45,839 nucleotides of DNA, from the NCBI RefSeq assembly GCF_030518235.1, contig NZ_JAULSA010000026.1, positions 1 to 45,839 of the forward strand. Reading direction: 5' to 3'. Source of the stretch: Saccharibacillus sp. CPCC 101409. Its GTDB lineage: Bacteria > Bacillota > Bacilli > Paenibacillales > Paenibacillaceae. Below are positions 6,432-15,280 of this stretch, in pieces (within the stretch, counting starts at the first letter, position 1; the number at the start of each line of letters is the position of its first letter). The position numbers and the translations under genes were made by a program. Under the pieces are notes generated by a model. It was not told the DNA's origin. It worked only from the letters and a program-made list of their open reading frames with translations, and ran no database searches.

Positions 6432-8492
6432 TCAATCGCTCGCCGCGCCGTCTTCCGTCTCCGCCACCGAGCAGGCCGCGCTTTCGCGGTCTTCGACTAC
6501 GGCGAAGCCCCAGCCCGGCAGGGTCAGCGACTGTCCGTGCCGGATATCTTCGCCGGACACCAGTTCGCGGCCGTCGGCGTAAGCGTATTCGAACTCCGCT
6601 TCTTCGCCCGAATAGTTCAGGAAATAACGGATCTTGCGTCCCGCGCGGTTGATGCCGCATTTGACGATCAGCGGGAACGCGAGCTTCTGCTCCGCGCTCC
6701 ACAAGCCGGCGCTTTGAAGCAGCTGCGCGAACAGTCCGATCAGCAGCTGTTCCGTCGGCAGGAAACCGATATACGTCGCGGTCCCTTCGCCGAAGCGGCT
6801 GCGCGTGATCGCCGCATATTCGTTCCACTCCGGGTGGTCGTAACGGGCCAGCACCTCCGCCGTGGTCGGCGTCAGCAGCTCCATCCACGTCCCGACCGCT
6901 CCGGCCTGTTCGCCCGCGCCGAACGGATCGCCTTGCAGCGAGACGTTCTTCGGCTCGGCGAACAGCTGGTACCTCACCCCGCAGATCCGCTCGATTACGC
7001 CCGGCTGCGCGCTTGTTCTCACCTGCACGTCTTCGTTCGTGAACCCGCTTTTGAACGTATACACGATATGCCCGCCGCGCTCCACGAAAGCGTTCAGCTT
7101 TTCCAGCAAACGCTCCGGCGCGCTGTACAGCGCCGGCACGACGATCAGGTCGTATTCGTCGAAAACGGCCGAAGACGTCTCCGGTCCGAGAAAATCGCAG
7201 CCCACGTTCAGCTTGTACAGCGCGTCGTAGCAGCGGCGCACCACATCGTTGTACGTGACGCCGCCAGGCAGCGGGAACCAGTCCAGCGCGCTGAGCGATT
7301 CGTTGCTGACCAGCAGCGCGACCCGGTTGGTCCGGTGCAGGCCGATCAGCGATTCGCTCAGCCGCGCGAAATCCGCGCCGATCGTTTTGGCTTCGTTGTA
7401 CACGGGATTCGGCTGGAGGTCGTGGCTGAGCAGTCCTTTCCAATACGTCTCGAACGAATTGTGGATCGAATGCCAGTGCCAGTACGACACCATATTGGCG
7501 CCCGAAGCCAGATGGCTGAACGCCAGCAGCCGCAGCTGCCCCGGATACGGCGTCCAGTGCGGGAAAGCCTGCGCCTGCGTTTCCAACACCAGATAGTTCG
7601 ACCGCTTGAGCGAGCGCGCCAGATCGCCGCCGAACGAAATCTCCGCGCCGGTCAGCTCGCTTTGCGACGGGTGATAAATATCCACGCCGACGACATCCAG
7701 CGCCCGGGCCGCGGCAAAATGATCCACGTCCCGCTGCACGCCGTAGGAATGGCCGCGCCAGTCGAAATCGAAGTTGTGCGTCGTGAACTGGCCGGGCTTT
7801 TTGTATTCGCCCACGATCTCCGCCTGCCAGGCCAGGAAGTCCGTGACCAGCTTCCGCTGGAACCTGGCAAACTCCGCGCCCAGACTGCCGTTGATCGTGC
7901 CCAGCACCGACGGGAAGTCTTCCCAGGCGTCGATCCGGTTGCTCCAGTAATCCAGTCCGAAACGGCGGTTCAGCTCGCCCGGATCGCCGCCGAATTTCTC
8001 GCGCATATATTTAATGAAGCGCAGCTGTACATTCGGGCCGGCCGTGCCGTAATGTTTGGTCTCGTTGTCGATCTGGTAGCCGATGACCGCCGGATGGCCG
8101 CATACGCGCCCGATCAGCTTACGGATGATCCGCTCGGCATAGAACAGGTACGCCGGGCTGGTAATATCCATGATCTGGCGCGCTCCGTATTTGCCGGGTC
8201 CGGTGCGCGTTTCCGCCAGCACTTCGGGATGCTCGCGCACCATCCAGGTGGGCACGGCGTACGTCGGCGTGCCGACGATCACGGAGATGCCCGCCGCGTG
8301 CATGGCGTCCAGCACCCGGTCCACCGACGCGAAGTCGAATACGCCGTTTTGCGGCTCGTGCGTGCTCCAGGTCGATTCCGCGATGCGCACGACGGTAATC
8401 CCCGCCGCTTTCATCATTTCGATATCTTTGTCCAGCCGGTCGTGCGGCATGTATTCATCGTAATACGCGACTCCGTAATGCAGACGTTCCAT
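6432..8492 (-). CDS. GH42 beta-galactosidase
   Basis: The 686-residue cytoplasmic enzyme matches GH42 in length and layout: an N-terminal TIM barrel beginning MERLHYGVAYYDEYMP, the acid/base Glu144 in QIDNETKHYG, the nucleophile Glu304 in YLVLETQAQAFPHW, then a trimerisation domain and a small beta domain. It hydrolyses beta-galactosides such as plant galacto-oligosaccharides. The start at 8492 follows GAAGGGA by 8 bases. A longer frame upstream lacks a site. It probably acts on sugars released by secreted enzymes and imported. It is followed by the mutarotase-like gene. Confidence 0.92.
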   Translation of the reverse strand: MERLHYGVAYYDEYMPHDRLDKDIEMMKAAGITVVRIAESTWSTHEPQNGVFDFASVDRVLDAMHAAGISVIVGTPTYAVPTWMVREHPEVLAETRTGPGKYGARQIMDITSPAYLFYAERIIRKLIGRVCGHPAVIGYQIDNETKHYGTAGPNVQLRFIKYMREKFGGDPGELNRRFGLDYWSNRIDAWEDFPSVLGTINGSLGAEFARFQRKLVTDFLAWQAEIVGEYKKPGQFTTHNFDFDWRGHSYGVQRDVDHFAAARALDVVGVDIYHPSQSELTGAEISFGGDLARSLKRSNYLVLETQAQAFPHWTPYPGQLRLLAFSHLASGANMVSYWHWHSIHNSFETYWKGLLSHDLQPNPVYNEAKTIGADFARLSESLIGLHRTNRVALLVSNESLSALDWFPLPGGVTYNDVVRRCYDALYKLNVGCDFLGPETSSAVFDEYDLIVVPALYSAPERLLEKLNAFVERGGHIVYTFKSGFTNEDVQVRTSAQPGVIERICGVRYQLFAEPKNVSLQGDPFGAGEQAGAVGTWMELLTPTTAEVLARYDHPEWNEYAAITRSRFGEGTATYIGFLPTEQLLIGLFAQLLQSAGLWSAEQKLAFPLIVKCGINRAGRKIRYFLNYSGEEAEFEYAYADGRELVSGEDIRHGQSLTLPGWGFAVVEDRESAACSVAETEDGAASD

Positions 8493-8624
8493 AGCGATCC
8501 GTCCCTTCTCGTTGTCGGGCTGAAGGCGCGTCGCGCCTGTTCTAATCCTTTCGCGGTAGAGGTCTCTATGTCCTGCAAACGCTCTATTTTGATCGCGAAT
8601 GTTCAGGGAAGAATGTCCGCGCGG

Positions 8625-8668
8625 CAAAAAGCCGCCTCGCGGCCGAAAAGTCGGCTGCGGCGGCGGCT
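8625..8668 (-). terminator. Terminator after the secreted CBM56-like enzyme
   Basis: On the minus strand AGCCGCC pairs with GGCGGCT around an inner stem (CAGCCGA with TCGGCCG), then TTTTTG. It lies about 30 bases after the stop of the gene ending at 8697. Confidence 0.7.
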
Positions 8669-8696
8669 GTTCAGATCGTGTCTTGAAACTCCGGCC

Positions 8697-10322
8697 TCAC
8701 TGCGTAAACGTGTAATGCGGCGAATCGTACTGCGGGCCGGACTTCTCGTAAGTAAACCAGTACTCCAGTTTCTTGCCCGCGCTCCAGCCGGCGACCGTAT
8801 AATTCCAGTTCGTGCCGCTGCCGCTCATGCGCAGATTCTGCTGCGGACCGTTGTCCAGCTTGTAATGAATATCGACGTACAGCGCGGATGTCGCAGGCGT
8901 GAAGACGATCCGGGCGCCGCCGGAATTCGTTACGTTGATCTTGTAATCGGTGGTTACGATTTCCGTGCCGGTTCCGGTGCCCGGATTGCTGCCGCCTCCG
9001 TTGTTTCCTCCGCCCGGATTGCCGGAGGCGTTCATGAAGGAGCCCTGGAACGGATTGAAGCGCTTGGCGGCAAGCACGAACCAGCCGGTGCTCGATACGC
9101 TGTTCTGCTGCGCCATCACCCAGTAGCTGTTGCTTGTGCCTTTCAGGGAATACGGCAGTCCGCCGGTGGAAGCGCCAGACGTGCCCTGTTTCTTCGCCAG
9201 TTCGTTCAGGATGGAATCGGCTTTGGCCGTGTTGCCCTGCAAATAATACGCCGCGGACATAAACGCCGAGCCTTCCAGCCAGATATCCGGACCGGAGTAG
9301 CCGATCAGGTTGCCCTGGGCGTCGTACAGTGGGTTGTTCGCGCCGTCCCAGTCGAAGTCGTACGCGGTCATCGTATTGCCGGCGTTGTCGTACGTCAGCG
9401 TGTATTTATAGCGCGGATTCGCCAGCGTGCCGGGATTGCCGTTCGCATTTTCCACGTAAGACAGCGCCGACTGGTAATCGTGCGCGCCGCTTAGTCCCAG
9501 CGCCAGCACGCCCCACGGATTGACGTCCATCGGCACGAACGGATCGACCAGGTTCGTATCGTTTTTCCAGCCGCCGTAGAAGTTTTTGCGCGAATCGTTC
9601 CAGACTTTCGTATCGAGGAACGTTTTTACGCGGGCCGCCGCGGTGTTGTAAGCAGACGCGCGCGAAGTTTCGGCCGAAGCGAAGTAGCGCAGCGTCGGAT
9701 AAATATCGAGATTGTGCTCGGTCGACGTCCACGGTTCGTTCGCGTTCGTCCACCCGCTCCAGCCGCCGGCTACGCCGCCGTTCGCCTGCTGATACTGCAG
9801 CGACCAGTCCAGCGCTTTGACGGCCATATTGCGGTAGCGCGTGTCGCCGTACTGCTTCTCGTACGCCATTACGGCCATCGCCACCCAGACGACCGGTCCC
9901 ACGTGCTCGCGGATTTCTTCGCCCGCGCCGTTGTTGTACCAGTACGAGTTCAGCCAGTAGCCGGACGGGTCCTGGATATCGCGCATCTTGTTCAGGATCT
10001 TCTCCGCTCTCGCCCGGTCGCCCGCCGCGATAAAAGCGGTCGCCGCGACCGCCTGATCGTATGTATATACGATCTGCTTCGGCGTGTTCGGCGCCCAGTA
10101 ATCCTCGAAGCTGTCCACCAGCCCGTCGAACGCGAAGCCTTTCGTTTCGTCCTGCTGGTGCTTGAGCCAGACCAGCGCTTTGTCGGTGGCGGACGGAATA
10201 TCCGCATGCGCCCGCGGCGCGGGTCCCAATCCCCATACGAGCGCCAGCACTCCGCAGAGCACCACCCCCGCCGTACGCTTCGCGGCCCGCTTTACCGCCT
10301 GTTTACTGTTTGCTTTTTCCAC
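8697..10322 (-). CDS. Secreted six-hairpin barrel enzyme with CBM56-like domain
   Basis: The protein has 541 residues if translation starts at GTG 10322. A GTG at 10331 directly abuts the AAGGAG site, whereas 10322 is 8 bases away. A basic, hydrophobic signal peptide ends at about APRAHA. The next 400 residues have repeated helical hairpins rich in W, Y and G (for example IREHVGPVVWVAMAVMAYE), as in alpha/alpha6 glycosidases. The exact GH family is not assigned. A Gly/Asn/Thr linker leads to a C-terminal 85-residue domain (VDIHYKLDNGPQQNLRM, KKLEYWFTYEKSG) like CBM56 beta-1,3-glucan binders. Two cre-like sites suggest carbon catabolite control. Confidence 0.72.
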   Translation of the reverse strand: MEKANSKQAVKRAAKRTAGVVLCGVLALVWGLGPAPRAHADIPSATDKALVWLKHQQDETKGFAFDGLVDSFEDYWAPNTPKQIVYTYDQAVAATAFIAAGDRARAEKILNKMRDIQDPSGYWLNSYWYNNGAGEEIREHVGPVVWVAMAVMAYEKQYGDTRYRNMAVKALDWSLQYQQANGGVAGGWSGWTNANEPWTSTEHNLDIYPTLRYFASAETSRASAYNTAAARVKTFLDTKVWNDSRKNFYGGWKNDTNLVDPFVPMDVNPWGVLALGLSGAHDYQSALSYVENANGNPGTLANPRYKYTLTYDNAGNTMTAYDFDWDGANNPLYDAQGNLIGYSGPDIWLEGSAFMSAAYYLQGNTAKADSILNELAKKQGTSGASTGGLPYSLKGTSNSYWVMAQQNSVSSTGWFVLAAKRFNPFQGSFMNASGNPGGGNNGGGSNPGTGTGTEIVTTDYKINVTNSGGARIVFTPATSALYVDIHYKLDNGPQQNLRMSGSGTNWNYTVAGWSAGKKLEYWFTYEKSGPQYDSPHYTFTQ

Positions 10323-10362
10323 TTCCGTCACTCCTTCGTCGTCTGAGGATGCGAACCCTGGA

Positions 10363-10376
10363 TGAAAGCGCTTAAT
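10363..10376 (-). promoter_or_regulatory. cre-like CcpA site downstream of promoter
   Basis: TGAAAGCGCTTAAT matches the near-palindromic cre core TGAAAGCGCTTTCA. It lies just downstream of the predicted start of transcription, a position where CcpA represses by roadblock. Confidence 0.6.
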
Positions 10377-10390
10377 CTGCTCTCACCTCC

Positions 10391-10419
10391 ACTATACGAA
10401 TCGAAACCTGTTTCGTAAA
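10391..10419 (-). promoter_or_regulatory. Promoter of the secreted enzyme
   Basis: On the minus strand TTTACG (10419-10414), a 17-base spacer and TATAGT (10396-10391) form a fair sigma-A promoter 70 bases before the gene. Confidence 0.55.
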
Positions 10420-10441
10420 TACATTTTTGTAAGTTAATTGG

Positions 10442-10456
10442 GAAAAGCGCTTTTTT
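10442..10456. promoter_or_regulatory. Second cre-like site between divergent promoters
   Basis: GAAAAGCGCTTTTTT keeps the AAGCGCTT core. It lies upstream of the secreted enzyme promoter and next to the PhoP-like repeats of ppk, so it could affect both directions. Confidence 0.4.
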
Positions 10457-10485
10457 ACATCGGCTTAACAAACGGGGGGTATAAT
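10454..10485 (+). promoter_or_regulatory. PhoP-box-like ppk promoter
   Basis: TTTACA (10454-10459), five bases, TTAACA (10465-10470), nine bases and TATAAT (10480-10485). Tandem TT(A/T/C)ACA repeats at 11-base spacing ending near -22 with a good -10 and no -35 is the layout known for PhoP-activated promoters of Bacillus. Confidence 0.55.
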
Positions 10486-10690
10486 AAAGAAACCGCCCAT
10501 GCTTTAAGACACGCCTCAATCGATGCCGCCGACCGGATTTTGGCCGGAGCCGGCAGGGTAATATGAAGGAACGGGGCTTTCTTTCTGTAACCGAAGACCG
10601 CCGCCGCACGTAAACGGTTCTATTGCACGCCGGCCCGTTTGCCTGCCGTTTTGCCAATGCCGGACTTCTTCAAAACGACTTGGAGGAATT

Positions 10691-12793
10691 ATGGATAACC
10701 ATGCCGCTCAACGGGGCTCGTCCCCTTACTACATTAATCGCGACCTCAGTTGGATCGAATTCAATTACCGCGTGCTGGAAGAAGCGCAGGACCCCGAAAC
10801 GCCGCTGCTGGAGCGCGCCAAATTTCTCGGGATCGTTTCGCGCAATCTGGACGAATTCATGAGCGTCCGGGTCGCGGGCATCCGCAACCAGCTCAAAGCG
10901 GGCATCGTCAAAAAAGACTTCTCCGGCTATACGCCGCAGGTGCTGTATAAACGTCTGACCAAACGCATCGAGAAAATGGTGACGGCGGAGTATCGTACAT
11001 ACCGCGAATTGATCCGTTTGCTGTCGAAAGAAAGTCTGGTGCTCAACCGCTACGAAGACCTGAGTTCCACACAGCAGAAATCCGCGGACGATTACTTCCA
11101 CAACGTCATTTTCCCGGTGCTGACGCCGATGGCGGTCGATCTGAGCCGTCCGTTTCCGCTGGTGCACAGCCAGAACGTTTACTTAGCCGCGCTGCTCGAA
11201 CGCGAAAACGCAACCGCCGATCTGCCCGAGGAAGAACGGTATTATTTTGCGATCGTGCAGGTGCCGTCCATTCTGCCGCGCCTGATTCCGGTCGCAAGCC
11301 GCAGCCACAGCAAGAAGCAGAGCTACGTCCTGATCGACGAGCTGATCTGCAACCATATCCAGACGCTGTTCAGCGGCTACAAGCCGGTGGCCGTGCATGC
11401 GTTTCGGCTGACGCGCGACGCCGACCTCGAGATCAACGAAGAAGAAGCGGACGACCTGCTTGAAGAAATCGAGAAAAAGCTGCGCAAGCGCCGCCGCGGC
11501 GCGCCGGTCCGGCTGGAAGTGCAAAAAGATTTCCATCCGTACGCGCTGCAGCTGCTGCAGGAAGAATTCGAGATCGAAGACGCGGTCTACGAGATCGACG
11601 GCCCGATCGACCTGGGCTTTATGTCTTCGTTCGCCGGATCGGTCAAGAATCGCGATTCCCTGCGCTATCCGACGCGCCTGCCGATCTATCCGCCGGAATT
11701 CGGCGACGGCGGCGATACCGATTATTTCAGCGTGCTGAAAGAACGCGACGTGCTGATGCACCATCCGTTCGAAACCTTCGACGCGGTCAGCGATTTCGTC
11801 GAGCAGGCCGCCGAAGATCCGGACGTGATGGCGATCAAGATGACGCTGTACCGCGTCAGCAGCAAATCGTCGATTATTCGTTCGCTCGCGGAAGCGGCCG
11901 AAGCCGGCAAGCAGGTCACGGTCGTCGTCGAGCTCAAAGCAAGATTCGACGAAGAGCGCAATATCAGCTGGGCGCGCACGCTGGAGCAGGCCGGCTGCCA
12001 CGTGGTGTACGGACTGGTCGGACTCAAAACGCATGCCAAAGCGATCCTCGTCGTCCGCCGCGAAGAAGTCGGGCTGCGCCGCTACGTGCATGTCGGCACC
12101 GGCAACTACAACGACGCGACCGCCAAGCTGTATACGGACGTGGGTCTGATGACGTCGAATCCGTCGATCGGCGAAGACGCGTCGGAGCTGTTCAACCATA
12201 TCACCGGCTATTCCAGCCACCCGGACTGGCAGGAGATTTCGGTCGCGCCCGACACGATGATGGGTACGTTCGTCACCAATATCCGCCGCGAAGCGGAGCA
12301 TGCCAAAGAAGGACGCCCGGCGCGCATTATCGCCAAATTCAACTCGCTGTCCAACCAGCAGATTATCGACGAGCTGTACGAAGCGTCCAAGGCGGGCGTC
12401 AAAGTCGACCTGATCGTGCGCGGCGTCTGCTGCCTGCGGCCGGGTGTCAAAGATCTGAGCGAGAATATCACGGTGCGCAGCATCGTCGACCGCTATCTGG
12501 AACACTCGCGGATCTATTATTTCGAAAACGGCGGCGAATCGGAGATTTTCCTGTCGAGCGCCGACTGGATGACCCGCAACCTGACCCGCCGCGTCGAGCT
12601 GATGTGCCCGATCCTCGATCCCGGCTGCAAAGATACGCTGCTGAATATCCTGAAAATGTATCTGAAGGACAATGTCAAAGCGCGTATCCTGACGTCGAGC
12701 GGAGGGTATGCTTCGTTCGAGAACGGCGAAGAACCGTTCCGCAGCCAGTTCCGCGCCGAAGATATCCGCTCGTGGAAATCGACGCTGGTCTAA
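10691..12793 (+). CDS. ppk: Polyphosphate kinase 1
   Basis: The 700-residue protein has the PPK1 layout: an N-terminal helical domain beginning YYINRDLSWIEFNYRVLEE with LGIVSRNLDEFMSVRVAG, a head domain (HSQNVYLAAL), and two phospholipase-D-like catalytic domains with GLKTHAKAILVVRRE (His448, the likely phosphorylated histidine) and NLTRRVELMCPI. It reversibly transfers the ATP gamma phosphate to polyphosphate. The start at 10691 follows TTGGAGGAATT. Length is normal for the family. It converges with ppx across a shared terminator, and its promoter carries PhoP-like repeats. Confidence 0.96.
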   Translation: MDNHAAQRGSSPYYINRDLSWIEFNYRVLEEAQDPETPLLERAKFLGIVSRNLDEFMSVRVAGIRNQLKAGIVKKDFSGYTPQVLYKRLTKRIEKMVTAEYRTYRELIRLLSKESLVLNRYEDLSSTQQKSADDYFHNVIFPVLTPMAVDLSRPFPLVHSQNVYLAALLERENATADLPEEERYYFAIVQVPSILPRLIPVASRSHSKKQSYVLIDELICNHIQTLFSGYKPVAVHAFRLTRDADLEINEEEADDLLEEIEKKLRKRRRGAPVRLEVQKDFHPYALQLLQEEFEIEDAVYEIDGPIDLGFMSSFAGSVKNRDSLRYPTRLPIYPPEFGDGGDTDYFSVLKERDVLMHHPFETFDAVSDFVEQAAEDPDVMAIKMTLYRVSSKSSIIRSLAEAAEAGKQVTVVVELKARFDEERNISWARTLEQAGCHVVYGLVGLKTHAKAILVVRREEVGLRRYVHVGTGNYNDATAKLYTDVGLMTSNPSIGEDASELFNHITGYSSHPDWQEISVAPDTMMGTFVTNIRREAEHAKEGRPARIIAKFNSLSNQQIIDELYEASKAGVKVDLIVRGVCCLRPGVKDLSENITVRSIVDRYLEHSRIYYFENGGESEIFLSSADWMTRNLTRRVELMCPILDPGCKDTLLNILKMYLKDNVKARILTSSGGYASFENGEEPFRSQFRAEDIRSWKSTLV

Positions 12794-12828
12794 CGCCCTC
12801 GCGGACCGTCTGCCTATCGAAATGCATC

Positions 12829-12874
12829 AAAAAAAGCCTCGAACCCGCAACAAAGCGGGGATCGAGGCTTCTTT
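12829..12874. terminator. Bidirectional terminator between ppk and ppx
   Basis: AAGCCTCGAACCCGC pairs with GCGGGGATCGAGGCTT (one mismatch region). There is an A7 run before it and CTTT after it, so it serves ppk on the plus strand and ppx on the minus strand. Confidence 0.85.
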
Positions 12875-12929
12875 AATTGGAATATCGATCCGGATGCGCC
12901 GGATGCCGCAGCCTGCCGGGCGCCGCCGC

Positions 12930-14498
12930 TTAATGCGACGATTTGATCTTCAATTCGACTTTTACATTCCATTCTTTCTCGAAGTCCCTGGATGCGTTCT
13001 TGAGATCGCGCAGTTCCATGAACGCTTCGGTGCGGCAGACAAGTTCGAGTTCGAGCCGGTCGCCCCGGCGGCGGACGTTCAGATCCGTCACGGCCTGCGT
13101 TTCGCTGGCGTCGAGCGCGGCCGCCATTTGCAGCACATAGCCCAATCGGCGGGTGCGCTCCTCGTCCTTCGGCAGCAGGATGTCGCGATAAACCTGCGCC
13201 GTGGCGCTTTTGCGCCATTTGCCTTTGGCGGCGATGCCCGCGATCAGCGCGGTCAGGATAATCTCGCGGTGCGTCAGCCCGGCCAGCGGACGCTTGGTCA
13301 GCAGATACTGCGTGTGCTCCTCGTAGTCGATATACCCGACTTCGGTTCCGATCTGGTACGTCCAGGCCGCGACGCGCAGCAGTTTGCGGTTCCATTCGTT
13401 CTCGCCGCCTTCGCCGAGCGCTTCGTACAGGATGCCGGCAAAGGTCTCCGTCTGCTTGAGATGCCGCAGCCTCGGCTTCGGCACGGCGGACAGCAGCGCC
13501 CGCAGTTCGAACTCCAGGACGTTCTCGTGCACGGCCTGTTCGGGATGCAGCAGCTCGAAAAACAATCCTTCGCGCAGGCCGGTTGCGCTGACGATATAGC
13601 GCGAAGCTTTCATATGGCGGAACAGCGTCCGCAGAATAATCATGCCGGGCACGATGATGTCGATCCGGCTTTTGGACAATCCCGGCACACGCTTGCGCCG
13701 GTTGTTGTCCATGCCCGGCAGCGAGTGATAGAAGTAATCCACGTCTTCGCCCTGCATGGCGTAATTATGGATATGCGGCAGCGAATAGTTGCGCCGGCGC
13801 TGATCCATCTTGCCGAGTCCGCGGATCGTGCCGCCGAGCCCGACCAGATCGAGCCCCGGATGTGCCGACATCCACGGATGCTTGCGCGCTTCGCCGAGGA
13901 TAAAGTTCTCCAGTTCCTTGATCCGGTCTTCGCTCCAGGTTCCGCCTCCGCCGAAGCGCACATTCATATTGACCGCGCCGAACGGAAACGAAAAGCTGGA
14001 TACGCGCCGCCGTTCCTGGAACAGCGTGATCTCCGTACTGCCGCCGCCGATATCGATAATAAAGCCTTCGCGGATATCGATCTTGTTCACGACGCCGATA
14101 AAGCCGTAATGCCCTTCCATCTCGCCGGGCAGCAGTTCGATCTCAAGGCCCGTTTCCCGGTTCAGAATCTCGATGATCTGTTCCGAGTTGGACGCGTTGC
14201 GGATCGCGGCCGTGGCGACGGCGCGAATCTGCGCGACGCCGTACGCTTCGCATACTTCGACGAACTGGCGCAGCACCGGCACGACGGAATGGATGGCGGG
14301 CGACGGCATGATGCCTTCGGGCGTGACGAGCGCGCTGAGCCTGGCGGCTTCGCGCGATTCGGTCAGGACGCGGTAAGAGCCGCCGCTCTCGCTCTCATAA
14401 ACGACGAGCCGGATGGAGTTCGAGCCGATATCGATAATGCCGGCTCGCAGGCTCGTTTGCATAGCGCCGGGTTGGATGGTTTCTTGTATGGTATTCAT
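12930..14498 (-). CDS. ppx: Exopolyphosphatase, Ppx/GppA family
   Basis: The 522-residue protein begins with the actin-like phosphatase motif AGIIDIGSNSIRLVVYE (from about residue 19) and has the second phosphate loop FIIDIGGGSTEITLF. The C-terminal part resembles the HD-type domain of long Ppx/GppA enzymes (HTQYLLTKRPLAGLTHREI). It releases phosphate from polyphosphate ends or hydrolyses pppGpp. Pairing with ppk favours polyphosphate. The start at 14498 has AAGGAG 10 bases upstream. It converges on ppk, so the two are transcribed separately. Confidence 0.93.
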   Translation of the reverse strand: MNTIQETIQPGAMQTSLRAGIIDIGSNSIRLVVYESESGGSYRVLTESREAARLSALVTPEGIMPSPAIHSVVPVLRQFVEVCEAYGVAQIRAVATAAIRNASNSEQIIEILNRETGLEIELLPGEMEGHYGFIGVVNKIDIREGFIIDIGGGSTEITLFQERRRVSSFSFPFGAVNMNVRFGGGGTWSEDRIKELENFILGEARKHPWMSAHPGLDLVGLGGTIRGLGKMDQRRRNYSLPHIHNYAMQGEDVDYFYHSLPGMDNNRRKRVPGLSKSRIDIIVPGMIILRTLFRHMKASRYIVSATGLREGLFFELLHPEQAVHENVLEFELRALLSAVPKPRLRHLKQTETFAGILYEALGEGGENEWNRKLLRVAAWTYQIGTEVGYIDYEEHTQYLLTKRPLAGLTHREIILTALIAGIAAKGKWRKSATAQVYRDILLPKDEERTRRLGYVLQMAAALDASETQAVTDLNVRRRGDRLELELVCRTEAFMELRDLKNASRDFEKEWNVKVELKIKSSH

Positions 14499-14592
14499 GG
14501 AATGGACAGCTCCTTGTCCCCGGCGCCTGCGCGGCGGGCCGGTTGATAATTAAATATCGTTACCTGTTCATTAGCCTTTACCTTAGCAAACC

Positions 14593-14625
14593 AAACAGGA
14601 CGGCGCAATGGACGCCGTCCTGTTT
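14593..14625. terminator. Perfect 13-bp hairpin upstream of ppx
   Basis: AAACAGGACGGCG and CGCCGTCCTGTTT pair perfectly around a 7-base loop. It lies 116 bases after the small exported protein gene on the minus strand and probably ends that operon, though only three Ts follow. Confidence 0.6.
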
Positions 14626-14740
14626 CCTCTTTCAACGAAGATCAATCGATCTTGGATAAGTGTTGGCTGCTTAAATCCAGCTCAAAAAAAGATTGAGACG
14701 AAGAAGACGCGGTCGAAGAAAGCGAAGACCCGGCTGCGGT

Positions 14741-15280
14741 TCACAGATAAGCCCGGCCTCCTTCCACTTTCTCGATCTCCAACGCTCCGGTTCCTGGCGG
14801 AACGTCGACTCTGGATAGCGAGAGGCCCGTGTCCGGGCGCTGCACCTGCAAAATAACGGCTCCTTGTTCAGGACGATCGAGGGCGTATCCCGCATAAATG
14901 CGAATATTTTCGTCGTTCAGCGTTGCTCCGTACACGCCGAGGGGATAGAAATCGTGTATGCCCGGCGGCGCTTCGAGAACCTGAAAGCCCAGGTTGAACG
15001 CAAGTTCCGCGGTCTCGTCAACCTGCGGACCTTTTTGCGCTTCCCGGTCCGCGTCCGCTTGAGGGATCTTTCCGCTTTTCGCGTCGCATATACGCCCGGC
15101 CACGCGATCCGCGTCTGCTTTTTTATCCTGCTGGAACGGGTCGGCGGCGATCCGGTTGTATGCTTCTTTTGTCAGAAAAGGATGATCCCAATCGTCCGCA
15201 ACCGCGCCCGCTATAACCGGAACGCAAGCCGCCAGTATAACCAGCGGAATGGCAAGCGCAAGCATCTTTTTGTTCTTCAT
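14741..15280 (-). CDS. Small exported protein of unknown function
   Basis: The 179-residue protein has a signal sequence (MKNKKMLALAIPLVILAACV). LAAC could act as a lipobox with Cys19, making it a lipoprotein, but a cleaved or anchored form is also possible. The mature part is acidic and charged (DDWDHPFLTKEAYNRIAADPF), with a predicted beta-rich C-terminal half ending DVPPGTGALEIEKVEGG. No family is recognised. Its ATG overlaps the TGA of the upstream phosphodiesterase (ATGA), with AAAGGAG in the preceding gene, so the two are translationally coupled and probably work together at the cell surface. Confidence 0.75.
   Translation of the reverse strand: MKNKKMLALAIPLVILAACVPVIAGAVADDWDHPFLTKEAYNRIAADPFQQDKKADADRVAGRICDAKSGKIPQADADREAQKGPQVDETAELAFNLGFQVLEAPPGIHDFYPLGVYGATLNDENIRIYAGYALDRPEQGAVILQVQRPDTGLSLSRVDVPPGTGALEIEKVEGGRAYL

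Noticed and set aside
6420..9494. A 1,024-codon plus-strand frame opposite the beta-galactosidase and secreted enzyme genes
   Set aside because: It is antisense to two convincing genes, is rich in Arg/Ala/Pro as expected for a shadow frame, and has no recognisable domain.
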